Shown: positions 1-6,592 of the stretch, piece by piece
How positions within the stretch are numbered: the stretch's first letter is position 1
Layout: each line of letters begins with the position of its first letter
NCBI GenBank assembly: GCA_903827345.1
Contig: CAIKID010000001.1
Coordinates: forward strand, 1-8,197
DNA from: an uncultured Actinomycetes bacterium
Lineage (GTDB): Bacteria > Actinomycetota > Actinomycetes > Nanopelagicales > Nanopelagicaceae
Direction of reading: 5' to 3'
Length of the DNA stretch: 8,197 bases
Program-made: the position numbers and the translations under genes
The notes under the pieces: generated by a model
Told to the model about the DNA's origin: nothing
Database searches by the model: none
Seen by the model: the letters and a program-made list of their open reading frames with translations, nothing else

Positions 1-734
1 ATGACGCTGCGCCCCTGGGCGACGAGTAAACCCCAATCTGCGGCAGGAGGTTGTGCTCCCAGACCAATGAATGCCAATGAGCCGGCCGCCAAAATAACAG
101 TTCCCAGATCCGCGGCGAATTGAATAATTAAAGGCGAGGTTACTTTGGGCAGCAAATGGCGGAAGATGATTCTCTTTCTAGAAACGCCCATCGACTCTGC
201 AATTTCTACGAAGGGCCTTAATTTCACGAAGCGCGCTTCATTCCTAATGAGTCGGGCGTACCAAGGCCACCAAGAGATCATCAGGGCGATGAGTGAATTT
301 TTAAGTCCGGGACCCAGTAGCGATACGGCAACGAGGGATAGCAGCAGGGGAGGGAACGATAAGAAGAGCGAACTTACATTCATGATGGCGTTATCGATCC
401 AGCCTCCGAAGAAGGCGGCCAATAAACCAAGAACGGTCCCAACGAGTGCGGCAACGATCACGACGAGGAGTGAGGTAAAGAGGACGGATCGCGCGCCGTA
501 CATCAACCGACTTAACAGATCGCGGCCTAACTCATCTGTTCCAAGCCAATGAGCAGCCCCTGGACCGATATGGACATGATCAACGTTGGGAGTCCCAGAA
601 CCTTCTTCAGGATAGGGCAAGACCCATTTCCCTAGGATCGCTACCAACGAGAAGATAGTCAGAATTGTTACGGACAATGCGGTCCAGATATCTGACCGCA
701 GATAGATGAACCCCTTTTTGATCGCGGTAATCAC
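1..734 (-). CDS. Dipeptide/oligopeptide ABC transporter permease, DppC-like (C-terminus cut by window edge)
   Basis: Second inner-membrane permease of a peptide-type ABC importer; it pairs with the upstream DppB-like protein to form the channel and dock the ATPases. The visible 244 residues start at a GTG whose first bases overlap the dppB stop as GTGA, so the two genes should be translationally coupled. The first membrane segment is about residues 17-38. The family block WLGTDELGRDLLSRLMYGAR is at 63-82. More membrane segments lie near 85-108, 120-142 and 146-160. The EAA loop that contacts the ATPase is about 177-197 (EIAESMGVSRKRIIFRHLLP). The block LAFIGLGAQPPAADWG at 220-235 is also typical of DppC/OppC. 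Family members are about 280-300 residues, so roughly 35-55 are missing off the left edge. Peptide is the likely substrate class, but nickel and some sugar importers share this family. Family call is very secure; substrate is inferred. Confidence 0.96.
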   Translation of the reverse strand, partial: MITAIKKGFIYLRSDIWTALSVTILTIFSLVAILGKWVLPYPEEGSGTPNVDHVHIGPGAAHWLGTDELGRDLLSRLMYGARSVLFTSLLVVIVAALVGTVLGLLAAFFGGWIDNAIMNVSSLFLSFPPLLLSLVAVSLLGPGLKNSLIALMISWWPWYARLIRNEARFVKLRPFVEIAESMGVSRKRIIFRHLLPKVTSPLIIQFAADLGTVILAAGSLAFIGLGAQPPAADWGLLVAQGRSV

Positions 735-1744
735 AACTTCACCCGCGGATCCAACTTGGCATAAATGATGTCGACGAGGAAGTTGATGAGCAAGTAACCA
801 ACTGCTCCCAATATCGTTATTCCCATGATTGCTGGGTAATCGACGCTGATAAGCGAGTTAGCTGCAAACCCTCCGATACCGGGCCAGCCATAAACTTGTT
901 CGACAAAAAACGTTCCGGTTATCAGGTAGGCGGTAGAAAGTCCTGTGACGGTTATGACAGGTGGAATTGCATTCTTGAGGGCCAGTTTGAAAAGGATGAG
1001 CCGCTCTGAAATCCCATTTGCTCTCGCGACATTTATATATTCCTGCCCCAACACTTCGAGAAGATTGCCACGTGACATCCTGGCGATAAGTCCGAAGCTA
1101 TATGCAGAGAGCGTAAGCGCGGGCAGGACCATATGCTTAAGGCCGCTGGTGAGCGCGGTGAAGTTGCCGGTTATCAGTGAATCAAAGAGCGGAAACCCGG
1201 TTATATGGTGAATCGGATTTGTGAATTTAATATCGATATCGAACTCTCCGGTAGCGGGGAAGATGTGCAATTTGCCGACGAAGAGCAGTTGGAGCAGAAG
1301 TCCTAGCCAGAAGGCGGGAACTGAAATTCCGGCAATCGCGGAGATGCGAATAAAGGAACTGGCAAAGCCCTTAGGTTTTCTCGCGGAGATGATTCCGCAG
1401 ATGATGCCAAGGAGCAGAGCAAAACCAACGGCAAAGAAGATCAATTCGAGGGTGGCGGGAAGCCTGTGAAGTATCTCTGAAAGAACAGATTGTTTTGTGG
1501 AGAGGGAGTACCCCCAGTTGCCCTTGAGCATATCGCGCAGGTACTTGAAATATTGGATCGGAAGCGGTTGGTCAAGTCCCAGCAATGTACGAACCTTCTG
1601 CTCATCCGCAGCTGTCGTCTTGCCACCTATATAGGCCAGAGCAGGATCATTAGGGACAATCCGAGAGAGGAAGAAGGTAAAAAAACTCGCGGCAAAGAGC
1701 ACTAGGAAAGCAGAAGAAATTCTCTTCCAGATAATGCGCAGCAA
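731..1744 (-). CDS. Dipeptide/oligopeptide ABC transporter permease, DppB-like
   Basis: First inner-membrane permease of the peptide-type importer, 337 residues, the usual length for DppB/OppB. The start is TTG, preceded by AGGGG (1750-1754, minus strand) at 5 nt spacing; no better start exists, and the protein begins in the family manner with a short basic stretch (LRIIWKR) before the first membrane helix (about 10-29). After it come the periplasmic-type block FFLSRIVPNDPA (24-35) and GNWGYSLST (75-83), then helices near 98-119, 136-157, 204-222, 260-282 and 304-328. The EAA loop is about 234-258 (GQEYINVARANGISERLILF). It ends in LDPRVKL, a common DppB ending. It lies 94 bp downstream of the binding-protein gene, with a stem-loop between them, and overlaps the DppC-like gene by 4 bp. 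Expected to be in one transcript with both. Family call very secure; peptide specificity is inferred from family. Confidence 0.97.
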   Translation of the reverse strand: MLRIIWKRISSAFLVLFAASFFTFFLSRIVPNDPALAYIGGKTTAADEQKVRTLLGLDQPLPIQYFKYLRDMLKGNWGYSLSTKQSVLSEILHRLPATLELIFFAVGFALLLGIICGIISARKPKGFASSFIRISAIAGISVPAFWLGLLLQLLFVGKLHIFPATGEFDIDIKFTNPIHHITGFPLFDSLITGNFTALTSGLKHMVLPALTLSAYSFGLIARMSRGNLLEVLGQEYINVARANGISERLILFKLALKNAIPPVITVTGLSTAYLITGTFFVEQVYGWPGIGGFAANSLISVDYPAIMGITILGAVGYLLINFLVDIIYAKLDPRVKL

Positions 1745-1769
1745 CGTAACCCCTATTTTGAACTAGTTG

Positions 1770-1813
1770 AAAAGGATGGGAGCGAACCAATGATTGATTC
1801 GCTCCCTCCTTTT
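1770..1813. terminator. Long stem-loop between binding-protein and permease genes
   Basis: An inverted repeat pairs 1770-1776 and 1778-1786 with 1798-1813, giving 16 base pairs with one bulged T at 1777 and an 11-nt loop. The core arms are GGGAGCGAA and TTCGCTCCC. On the plus strand the right arm ends in a T run; on the minus strand, the direction of the transporter genes, the stem is followed by only a short T stretch (TCCTTTT falls within the stem). I infer a partial terminator or mRNA-stabilising hairpin that lets the binding protein be made in excess of the permeases, as is common in ABC import operons. The stem is seen directly; its effect is inferred. Confidence 0.6.
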
Positions 1814-1838
1814 TCTCATGGGTTTGATGGAAAGCTAA

Positions 1839-3425
1839 TTAACCAACCAATTTAATGCCAGCGAAGAACGCTGTAAATGGATAGTTAATGTTGTACTTTG
1901 GAATCGACAATCTACGTGGAACAACAGTTACCTGTGCTTCGTCGTAGAGATAGATTCCAGGAGCTTCTGTATAGAGCATATTCATGGCTTGGCTGTACAT
2001 CTTTTGAGCTCCAGCCTTGTCCGAACCACTCAATACAGCCGCATCATCAACCAAGTTGTCATAGGTTGTGTTCTTCCAATAACTGAGGTTAAAGAAAGGC
2101 TTCGTACTGCTATGGAATAGTGACCACAGGTTATCTACGCCTGCATCACTATACGTTGGCCAGTATTTAACAATGAAGATATCTTGCGCATTTGCAGGAT
2201 CCTTCTTTGCCGCGGCCCACTGCTGATTAAATAGGATTGCTTGTACATCAGCTTTGATTCCGATCGAAGCGAAGGCACTGGCAATCAATGGAACGAAGCG
2301 AGCCTCAGCAGGATTCTCAGATGCATAAGTGATCTTGAGCGAAAGATTCTTCACGCCAAGCTTTGCGAGCAGAGATTTAGCTGTTGCTAATTGCTTCTTG
2401 TACTGCGGGATTGCTGGATCGTATGGATAGATTCCAGCTGGAACAGGACCATGGGCCTGAGTTCCGTAGCCTTGACCACCGATCTTTACGATATCCGTAT
2501 ATGGAATCGCCATTGATAGCGCAGCGCGAACCTTTGGATTGTTCAGCGGAGCGCGCAGGGTGTTGAAATATCCAACGTAGTTGAATGGAGATTTGTACAC
2601 GTTTATTGCATATTTACCGGTGTGCTTCAGGTTGGCAACGCTAGTCAGCGGAATGGTTGTTGCCCAATCAACTTGACCAGATGTCATCATCTGTTGTGCA
2701 GTAACAGCATCAGGTGTGATCAAGGCATCGACGATTGGGTATGTAGGTTTGGTTCCCCAATATCCGGTATATGCAGAGAGCACTACCTCGCTACCAGCGG
2801 TGTAACTCTTGATCGTATATGGTCCGCTACCGCCATCAATTCCTGAATCATAATATTTGGAATTAGCGATCCCTGCGGCTAGAGCTTTAGGACTTATGAC
2901 CCATGCTCCATACGTTGATGAAGCGATGAGGTCCATCGGTGCGGAGTAGGCCAAATTCATGACGAGGGTATCTGCGCTAGGCGCAGCGAAGGTTTTTACA
3001 GGTGCCCAAATGAAACCAGCGCCGCCATCTTTCGCAGATTCATCAAAGCTAGCTTTTACCGCGGCTGCGGTGACAGCAGTTCCATCATGGAAAGTAGCTC
3101 CAGAACGAATTTTAAATGTCCAGGTCTTGCCATCGGTGGAGTGTGTCCACGATGTTGCTAAACCAGGGGTGTATTCAGTTGCCGATCCATCAGCATTTTT
3201 CCAGAGGAGGGGCTCGTAAATGTTTGGCATATAGAAAGCTTCAGTGGAGAAGGATTGGATTGGGTCCCACGTAGTTACTGCGGCAGAAGTTGCCACTTTG
3301 AATACTGCGGTATTTGATGCTCCAGATGCCATTTGAGGAACCGCCAATGCGGTTGCGCCTAAAACGATGCTCGAGATAAGGGCAAACGTCTTTCGGGATG
3401 AGGGACTACTACTCTTTATTTTCAT
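1839..3425 (-). CDS. ABC transporter substrate-binding protein, family 5 (peptide-type, DppA/OppA-like)
   Basis: Secreted solute-binding protein that delivers substrate, probably peptides, to the two permeases downstream. The ATG at 3425 was chosen because AGAAAGG (3432-3438) sits 6 nt upstream; a TTG 10 codons earlier is open but lacks that support. The 528 residues match the family length. A Sec signal peptide is clear: basic n-region, hydrophobic core about 14-30, probable cleavage near ASGA|SN (33-38). There is no lipobox cysteine. SBP_bac_5 hallmarks follow: YTPGLATSW (85-93), DGKTWTFKIRSGATFHDGT (98-116), GGSGPYTIKSY (198-208), NNPKVRAALSMAIPYTD (295-311) and GPVPAGIYPYDPAIPQY (326-342). 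It is first gene of the leftward operon and divergent from a LysR regulator, which probably controls it. Ligand cannot be read from sequence; nickel or opine binding is possible but less likely. Family call very secure. Confidence 0.96.
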   Translation of the reverse strand: MKIKSSSPSSRKTFALISSIVLGATALAVPQMASGASNTAVFKVATSAAVTTWDPIQSFSTEAFYMPNIYEPLLWKNADGSATEYTPGLATSWTHSTDGKTWTFKIRSGATFHDGTAVTAAAVKASFDESAKDGGAGFIWAPVKTFAAPSADTLVMNLAYSAPMDLIASSTYGAWVISPKALAAGIANSKYYDSGIDGGSGPYTIKSYTAGSEVVLSAYTGYWGTKPTYPIVDALITPDAVTAQQMMTSGQVDWATTIPLTSVANLKHTGKYAINVYKSPFNYVGYFNTLRAPLNNPKVRAALSMAIPYTDIVKIGGQGYGTQAHGPVPAGIYPYDPAIPQYKKQLATAKSLLAKLGVKNLSLKITYASENPAEARFVPLIASAFASIGIKADVQAILFNQQWAAAKKDPANAQDIFIVKYWPTYSDAGVDNLWSLFHSSTKPFFNLSYWKNTTYDNLVDDAAVLSGSDKAGAQKMYSQAMNMLYTEAPGIYLYDEAQVTVVPRRLSIPKYNINYPFTAFFAGIKLVG

Positions 3426-3504
3426 TAAAGACCTTTCTCTCTCTAAGTGAATCAATCGAACGAATCAACAGATCCGAAAGGGCGCCATTGAGTTGGGACG
3501 AGCC

Positions 3505-3524
3505 TATGCCTGCCGTGTATGCCT
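3505..3524 (+). repeat. Tandem TATGCCT repeats, candidate LysR activation site
   Basis: Two exact copies of TATGCCT lie at 3505-3511 and 3518-3524, 13 bp apart start to start. A third copy and an inverted copy form the palindrome at 3550-3566. The near-copy TATGGC lies at 3537-3542. Two copies on the importer side and a stronger palindrome on the regulator side resemble the activation site and recognition site layout of LysR-controlled divergent promoters. Repeats are seen directly; the role is inferred. Confidence 0.5.
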
Positions 3525-3549
3525 TACTAGTGACACTATGGCGCTTTCC

Positions 3550-3566
3550 TATGCCTTCTAGGCATA
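3550..3566. promoter_or_regulatory. Palindromic operator, likely LysR recognition site
   Basis: The sequence TATGCCTTCTAGGCATA is a perfect inverted repeat with 7-bp arms and a 3-bp centre. Its inner part, T at 3552 to A at 3564, matches the LysR-family T-N11-A rule with dyad symmetry. It ends 8 bp before the chosen LysR start and overlaps that gene's likely -10, which fits negative autoregulation. Binding is inferred from family habit and position. Confidence 0.6.
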
Positions 3567-3568
3567 AT
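3563..3568 (+). promoter_or_regulatory. Possible -10 element for a near-leaderless LysR transcript
   Basis: CATAAT matches the TATAAT consensus at five of six positions and ends 6 bp before the GTG at 3575, so transcription could start at or next to the start codon. Leaderless genes are common in actinobacteria. No good -35 is present at the usual spacing, so confidence is low. The only other support for the start is a weak AGG at 3569-3571. Confidence 0.3.
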
Positions 3569-3574
3569 AGGTAT

Positions 3575-4486
3575 GTGGATTTGCGACTGATTGGCTACTT
3601 CTTGAAGATCCATGAGTGCGGATCGCTCTCGGCGGCGGCGAAAGAGTTGCATGTGGGGCAGCCTTCGTTGTCGCGACAGTTGCGCCGATTGGAGCGGGAG
3701 TTGGGGGTTGTTCTCTACACATCTGGCCCCGGTATGAGCATTACCGCCGCTGGCGTCAGCTTCGTTCCCATCGCCCAAGATCTGCTCAATCGCGCTAGAC
3801 AGGCGAAAATAAAAGTGACCTCTCTGAAAGATGAGCTTGGTCCGCGTCTGATTATCGCCGGACCCCCAACGACGGTCTCGGATGTCATAGCGCCCTTCAT
3901 CGCGAATTCGGGGGAGAGCGGATTGCTCGCCAATATTCGCGAGTCTTTACCCAACGCCGTTTATAAGGAATTGGAGCTAGGTCGCGCCGATATCGTCGTT
4001 GGGACTAGCCCTCCTCCATCACATTTGACCTCGATTGTCTTGGGATCCGCGCCTATCTGGGCGCAAGTTCCTAAGGATCATGAATTAGCGCATCGAAAGA
4101 AGTTGGATGTCAAAGAAATTGCGCAGTATCCGATAGCCATCGTGGATGACAATCACAACGTTCGCCGAGTCTTTGACGATGCGTTATCCCAAGGGGGAAT
4201 GTCGGTAGATGTCGCATTTGAAACTCAATCCTCGCACGCCTCACAGGCGCTCGCCGCTGCGCATAGGGCGATTTGTATTTCATCTGATGATCCTCGGTAC
4301 GGGCTTATACCGATACCTATTCAATACACGGGCCGGAGTAACAAGATGGAAATTACTCTTTTTGCAGCGTGGGATCCAAAGCATTATGCCGTGGAGCATA
4401 TTCAGGCAACCGCTCAAGCACTGCGCGTGTTTTATAGTGCACGCTCGCAAGGAGAGCATCTCAGCATAAAACTAACTTCTAAATAG
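3575..4486 (+). CDS. LysR-family transcriptional regulator
   Basis: DNA-binding regulator, 303 residues from the GTG at 3575, the normal LysR length. This start is preferred because the protein then opens VDLRLIGYFLKIHECGSL, the classic LysR beginning; an in-frame ATG at 3551 would add 8 residues and fall inside the operator palindrome. The winged helix-turn-helix spans about 1-62: helix-turn-helix at 17-39 (LSAAAKELHVGQPSLSRQLR) and the linker helix after TAAGVSFVPIAQDLL. The effector-binding domain runs from about 90 (RLIIAGPP) to 286; GRADIVVGT (136-144) is the usual block in its first lobe. It is divergent from the peptide importer and upstream of the esterase in the same direction, so it probably responds to a product of peptide or ester breakdown and controls one or both sides. 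Effector unknown. Confidence 0.95.
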   Translation: MDLRLIGYFLKIHECGSLSAAAKELHVGQPSLSRQLRRLERELGVVLYTSGPGMSITAAGVSFVPIAQDLLNRARQAKIKVTSLKDELGPRLIIAGPPTTVSDVIAPFIANSGESGLLANIRESLPNAVYKELELGRADIVVGTSPPPSHLTSIVLGSAPIWAQVPKDHELAHRKKLDVKEIAQYPIAIVDDNHNVRRVFDDALSQGGMSVDVAFETQSSHASQALAAAHRAICISSDDPRYGLIPIPIQYTGRSNKMEITLFAAWDPKHYAVEHIQATAQALRVFYSARSQGEHLSIKLTSK

Positions 4487-4542
4487 CATATCTATTATCG
4501 AAAGGTTACCCCATACTTACAAAATTCCAAGGAAGATGAGGG

Positions 4543-5466
4543 GTGTTGAAAAATGAACGAACAAAAAATCAACCGATGAAGCGGACATACTTACGCCCAC
4601 TTTTAGTTCTTGTGCTCTTTCTAACTCTCTTCTCTTACCCCACAACAAGCGTTGCAAAGACCCTGCATCAACCCTCCTTCCTCTTTGTTGGGGGAAGCAG
4701 GCAGGTGATAGTTGATATACCGGCCGGGTATCTAAAGGGGAAACCAGCTCCGCTATTGATTGATCTGCATGGATACATGGGCAATGGGATCAGCGAAAAA
4801 GGATTTTCCAGGTTACAGGCAGCAGCAGCGAGCCATTCAATTGTCTACGCCGCACCTGATGGTTCGGTTGATCTCAATGGCGACAAATTTTGGAACGCCT
4901 CAACCACGTGCTGTAATTTCTATAAGAGTAAAGTCAATGATGCCGCTTACATTAAATCTCTCATCAAGGAGATCTCGGCCAAGGTCTCCATCGATCCCAA
5001 AAGAATCTACCTTTTCGGGCATTCCAACGGGGATTTTATGGTTTATAAATATGCGTGTACCTACCCAAGTACCATCGCAGCAATCGGGGGGATTGCCGGG
5101 GCGATGAATATCAAGCCTGCAGCATGTACCGTGAAAGCCCCGATGAACGTCCTACATATTCATGGAACCAGCGATGAGGTGGTGAATTACGATGGGGGAT
5201 TTATGTATAAGAATCAGTATCCATCGGTAAAGGAGACAATCGGCCAGTGGTTAGCTATCGATCAGTGTTCATCGCCACCTGTTGTGGGTAACCCTTTCGA
5301 CATAGTCGTAGATCTACCAGGAGCGGAAACAACGCCAACGAAGTACACCTGCCCTACATCAACTGTTGAGCTTTGGACTATCGCCGCTGGATTACATCGT
5401 CCAGTTTTAGATTGGAATTTCGGCAATCGGGTAATTGATTGGTTCTTAGCCCATCCGCGTAAGTGA
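4543..5466 (+). CDS. Secreted alpha/beta-hydrolase esterase, LpqC / PHB-depolymerase-like
   Basis: Exported serine hydrolase of the esterase family that includes LpqC, poly(3-hydroxybutyrate) depolymerases and feruloyl esterases. From the GTG start it has 307 residues; an ATG at 4576 gives 296. GGAAG (4531-4535) and GAGGGG (4538-4543) lie just upstream of the GTG, while the ATG has no ribosome site of its own. A signal peptide is clear, hydrophobic about 18-32, cleavage probably after SVA (36-38). Catalytic parts, in 307 numbering: oxyanion block DLHGYMGN (74-81), APDG (104-107), the family CC pair (123-124), nucleophile Ser161 in GHSNGD, acid Asp211 in HGTSDEVV, and His285 in AAGLHRP. The residue after the nucleophile elbow is Asp where GHSNGG is usual. 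It follows LysR by 56 bp and may share its transcript. Substrate (polyester, acylated sugar or other ester) is unknown. Confidence 0.9.
   Translation: MLKNERTKNQPMKRTYLRPLLVLVLFLTLFSYPTTSVAKTLHQPSFLFVGGSRQVIVDIPAGYLKGKPAPLLIDLHGYMGNGISEKGFSRLQAAAASHSIVYAAPDGSVDLNGDKFWNASTTCCNFYKSKVNDAAYIKSLIKEISAKVSIDPKRIYLFGHSNGDFMVYKYACTYPSTIAAIGGIAGAMNIKPAACTVKAPMNVLHIHGTSDEVVNYDGGFMYKNQYPSVKETIGQWLAIDQCSSPPVVGNPFDIVVDLPGAETTPTKYTCPTSTVELWTIAAGLHRPVLDWNFGNRVIDWFLAHPRK
4553..4579 (+). other. Mini-ORF (8 codons) overlapping an alternative start of the esterase
   Basis: An ATG at 4553, 9 nt after GAGGGG (4538-4543), opens a frame encoding MNEQKINR whose TGA overlaps the in-frame ATG of the esterase as ATGA (4576-4579). 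The geometry is that of translational coupling, so ribosomes ending here could restart at 4576. The alternative is that translation begins at the GTG at 4543 and this frame is chance. I cannot decide between them from sequence. Confidence 0.3.
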
Positions 5467-5479
5467 TCGCAGGGAAGCT

Positions 5480-6478
5480 TTAGGGAGTTGGGATATACCG
5501 CGCGGCGCTCCATGAAGGGCCGAGCTCTTGTAGATCGGTATTCACATTCCCATAGAGCGTATCGATGTTGTAATTCTTCTTATTCGCCAGGTCGGCAACC
5601 ATGAGGTTGTAACCACCCTTAAAAATTGTGTAGTCACCTGAGGTTAAGAAGATGTACTTTGCTCCATTTTGATACGGGTAAGAATCGGATGAGTCGAATT
5701 GGCGGCTGTTAAAAAAGAGCGGCTGCGGTTTAGCTCCGTTGTAATAACCCCAATAAATGCCATCGTGTTGACTAAATTGCACTCGAGTAAAGAGAAAGCG
5801 CTTGGCGTCGACGCCAATGGGGTAATACGAAGAGATGCCAGGTGGATTTACCATCTGTGTAGTGACGCCGTTCTTCAAAAGATAGATCTGCCCACTTCGC
5901 TCAAAGAGGAGTCCAAGTCCGTCAGGCGTGTAGTACGGCATCGATGATTCTGGAAGTCCAGTTGTTAAATAGGTTTTGTCGCCTCCCGTAAGAGTCATGG
6001 TCGCAAGAACGCCATCCTCTTTGTATGCGATGTGAATTCCATCGGGGGAGAACTTTGGATCTTCATCTCTCTTGCCGTTTGGGCCGGTGAGGTCGATCGG
6101 ATCGGCCCACTGCGTTCCATCCCAGTGGCTGACGAAGACATCCCACTCCTTGGTAGTAGATGTGGCGGGAGAACCCATGAAGGTTATGTATTGGCCATCG
6201 GGAGAGGGATGGGCATTGATCGGGGAGAGCACCGTGGTCCAGTTCTTGTTGATCTGGGTCAATTTTGCGTTGACCAAGTCCAGGCTCCACATGGTGGCAT
6301 CCCACTTTTGGTAGCTGCTGTAGCGGTGAAAAAAGAGCGTGCCAGCCAGGTGAGGTAAGGCGACCTTCTTGGGGGCTGGTTTTGCGGCAGCAATTGAGGG
6401 GGAGGCGCTCGCGCCTAGAGCGATGGTCAGAGCCGCAGCGGTGGCGCAGAGGGCAATACGACTCTTCATATATAACAT
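5480..6478 (-). CDS. Secreted TolB-like beta-propeller protein (PD40 repeats)
   Basis: Exported repeat protein, 332 residues from the ATG at 6478, which has AGAAAGAG (6487-6494) 8 nt upstream. An ATG at 6469 and a GTG at 6487 are also open but have poorer spacing. The signal peptide is basic (MKSR) with hydrophobic core about 8-25, cleavage near SIAAA (28-32); its one cysteine is in the core and is not a lipobox. PD40/WD40-like blades repeat about every 40-50 residues: HPSPDGQYI (90-98), KFSPDGIHIAY (142-152), YYTPDGLGLLF (182-192), YYPIGVDAKRFLF (218-230), YPYQNGAKYIFL (267-278) and the end GPSWSAARYI (320-329), which may close the ring with the first blade. About six blades fit. No catalytic motif is recognised. 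TolB partners (Pal, TolA) are not in view, so it is more likely an extracellular binding or enzymatic propeller. Divergent from a sugar importer. Exact function unknown. Confidence 0.85.
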   Translation of the reverse strand: MLYMKSRIALCATAAALTIALGASASPSIAAAKPAPKKVALPHLAGTLFFHRYSSYQKWDATMWSLDLVNAKLTQINKNWTTVLSPINAHPSPDGQYITFMGSPATSTTKEWDVFVSHWDGTQWADPIDLTGPNGKRDEDPKFSPDGIHIAYKEDGVLATMTLTGGDKTYLTTGLPESSMPYYTPDGLGLLFERSGQIYLLKNGVTTQMVNPPGISSYYPIGVDAKRFLFTRVQFSQHDGIYWGYYNGAKPQPLFFNSRQFDSSDSYPYQNGAKYIFLTSGDYTIFKGGYNLMVADLANKKNYNIDTLYGNVNTDLQELGPSWSAARYIPTP

Positions 6479-6526
6479 TTTAGACACTCTTTCTAAAATA
6501 ACTCTCTTTTTGTTGACTTACCTCAC

Positions 6527-6532
6527 ATTATC
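6527..6532 (-). promoter_or_regulatory. Possible -10 element for the beta-propeller gene
   Basis: On the minus strand this reads GATAAT, five of six matches to TATAAT, about 48 nt upstream of the ATG at 6478. No clear -35 lies at 16-18 bp. The dyads at 6537-6568 would overlap its -35 region, which would suit a repressor or activator site. Confidence 0.3.
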
Positions 6533-6536
6533 TGTA

Positions 6537-6574
6537 AGGTAACCTAACACAAAGCGGTAGGTTTCCTAACACAA
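6537..6574. promoter_or_regulatory. Two tandem AGG-N3-CCT dyads with a repeated CCTAACACAA
   Basis: AGGTAACCT (6537-6545) and TAGGTTTCCTA (6558-6568) are both AGG-N3-CCT dyads, with centres at 6541 and 6563, exactly 22 bp or about two helical turns apart. The ten bases CCTAACACAA recur exactly at 6543-6552 and 6565-6574 with the same 22-bp period. Same-face spacing of repeated dyads between divergent promoters is typical of cooperative regulator binding. The right part GTAACCTAA resembles one half of a DtxR/IdeR iron box, but the other half does not match, so I do not name the regulator. Confidence 0.5.
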
Positions 6575-6592
6575 CCCAGAGTGGGTCTTGTG
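6570..6592. repeat. Small imperfect hairpin upstream of sugar-binding protein
   Basis: CACAACCCA (6570-6578) pairs with TGGG (6582-6585) and TTGTG (6588-6592), leaving a 2-nt bulge and a 3-nt loop GAG, nine base pairs in all. The inner ACCCA-GAG-TGGGT is a perfect small dyad. It may be an operator or a 5' leader structure of the sugar-importer transcript. No T run follows, so it is not a terminator. Confidence 0.35.

Larger units (their letters stand above)
3426..3574. promoter_or_regulatory. Divergent control region between peptide importer and LysR gene
   Basis: This 149-bp noncoding stretch separates the two divergent starts and must hold both promoters. Its LysR-proximal half is dominated by TATGCCT repeats (listed separately). 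I did not find a convincing sigma-70 type -35/-10 pair for the importer; its promoter should lie between the repeats and the ribosome site at 3432-3438. The open frame running through here upstream of LysR (from 3398) is judged not to be translated, because LysR proteins begin at the residue coded by 3575. Confidence 0.7.

Noticed and set aside
145..552. Plus-strand open frame of 135 codons
   Set aside because: It lies opposite the DppC-like gene, whose protein shows all family blocks; the plus-strand translation resembles no protein family and has no ribosome site.
3426..3455. Ten-codon extension of the peptide-binding protein from a TTG
   Set aside because: The ribosome site AGAAAGG lies inside this extension and points to the ATG at 3425, and the signal peptide begins properly there.
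3398..3574. N-terminal extension of the LysR frame upstream of 3575
   Set aside because: It would run through the divergent promoter and operator and add 59 residues before the classic LysR opening; the extension has no domain.
4503..4510. AGGTTACC before the esterase is the exact reverse complement of GGTAACCT at 6538-6545, suggesting a shared regulator
   Set aside because: An eight-base match is easily expected by chance in a window of this size, and no dyad surrounds the copy at 4503.
6529..6547. DtxR/IdeR iron box
   Set aside because: The right half GTAACCTAA is close to the consensus half-site, but the left half matches poorly, so an iron-box call is not supported.
6570..6592. Intrinsic terminator for a transcript from the left
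   Set aside because: The stem is short and bulged, no T run follows, and no plus-strand gene lies immediately upstream.
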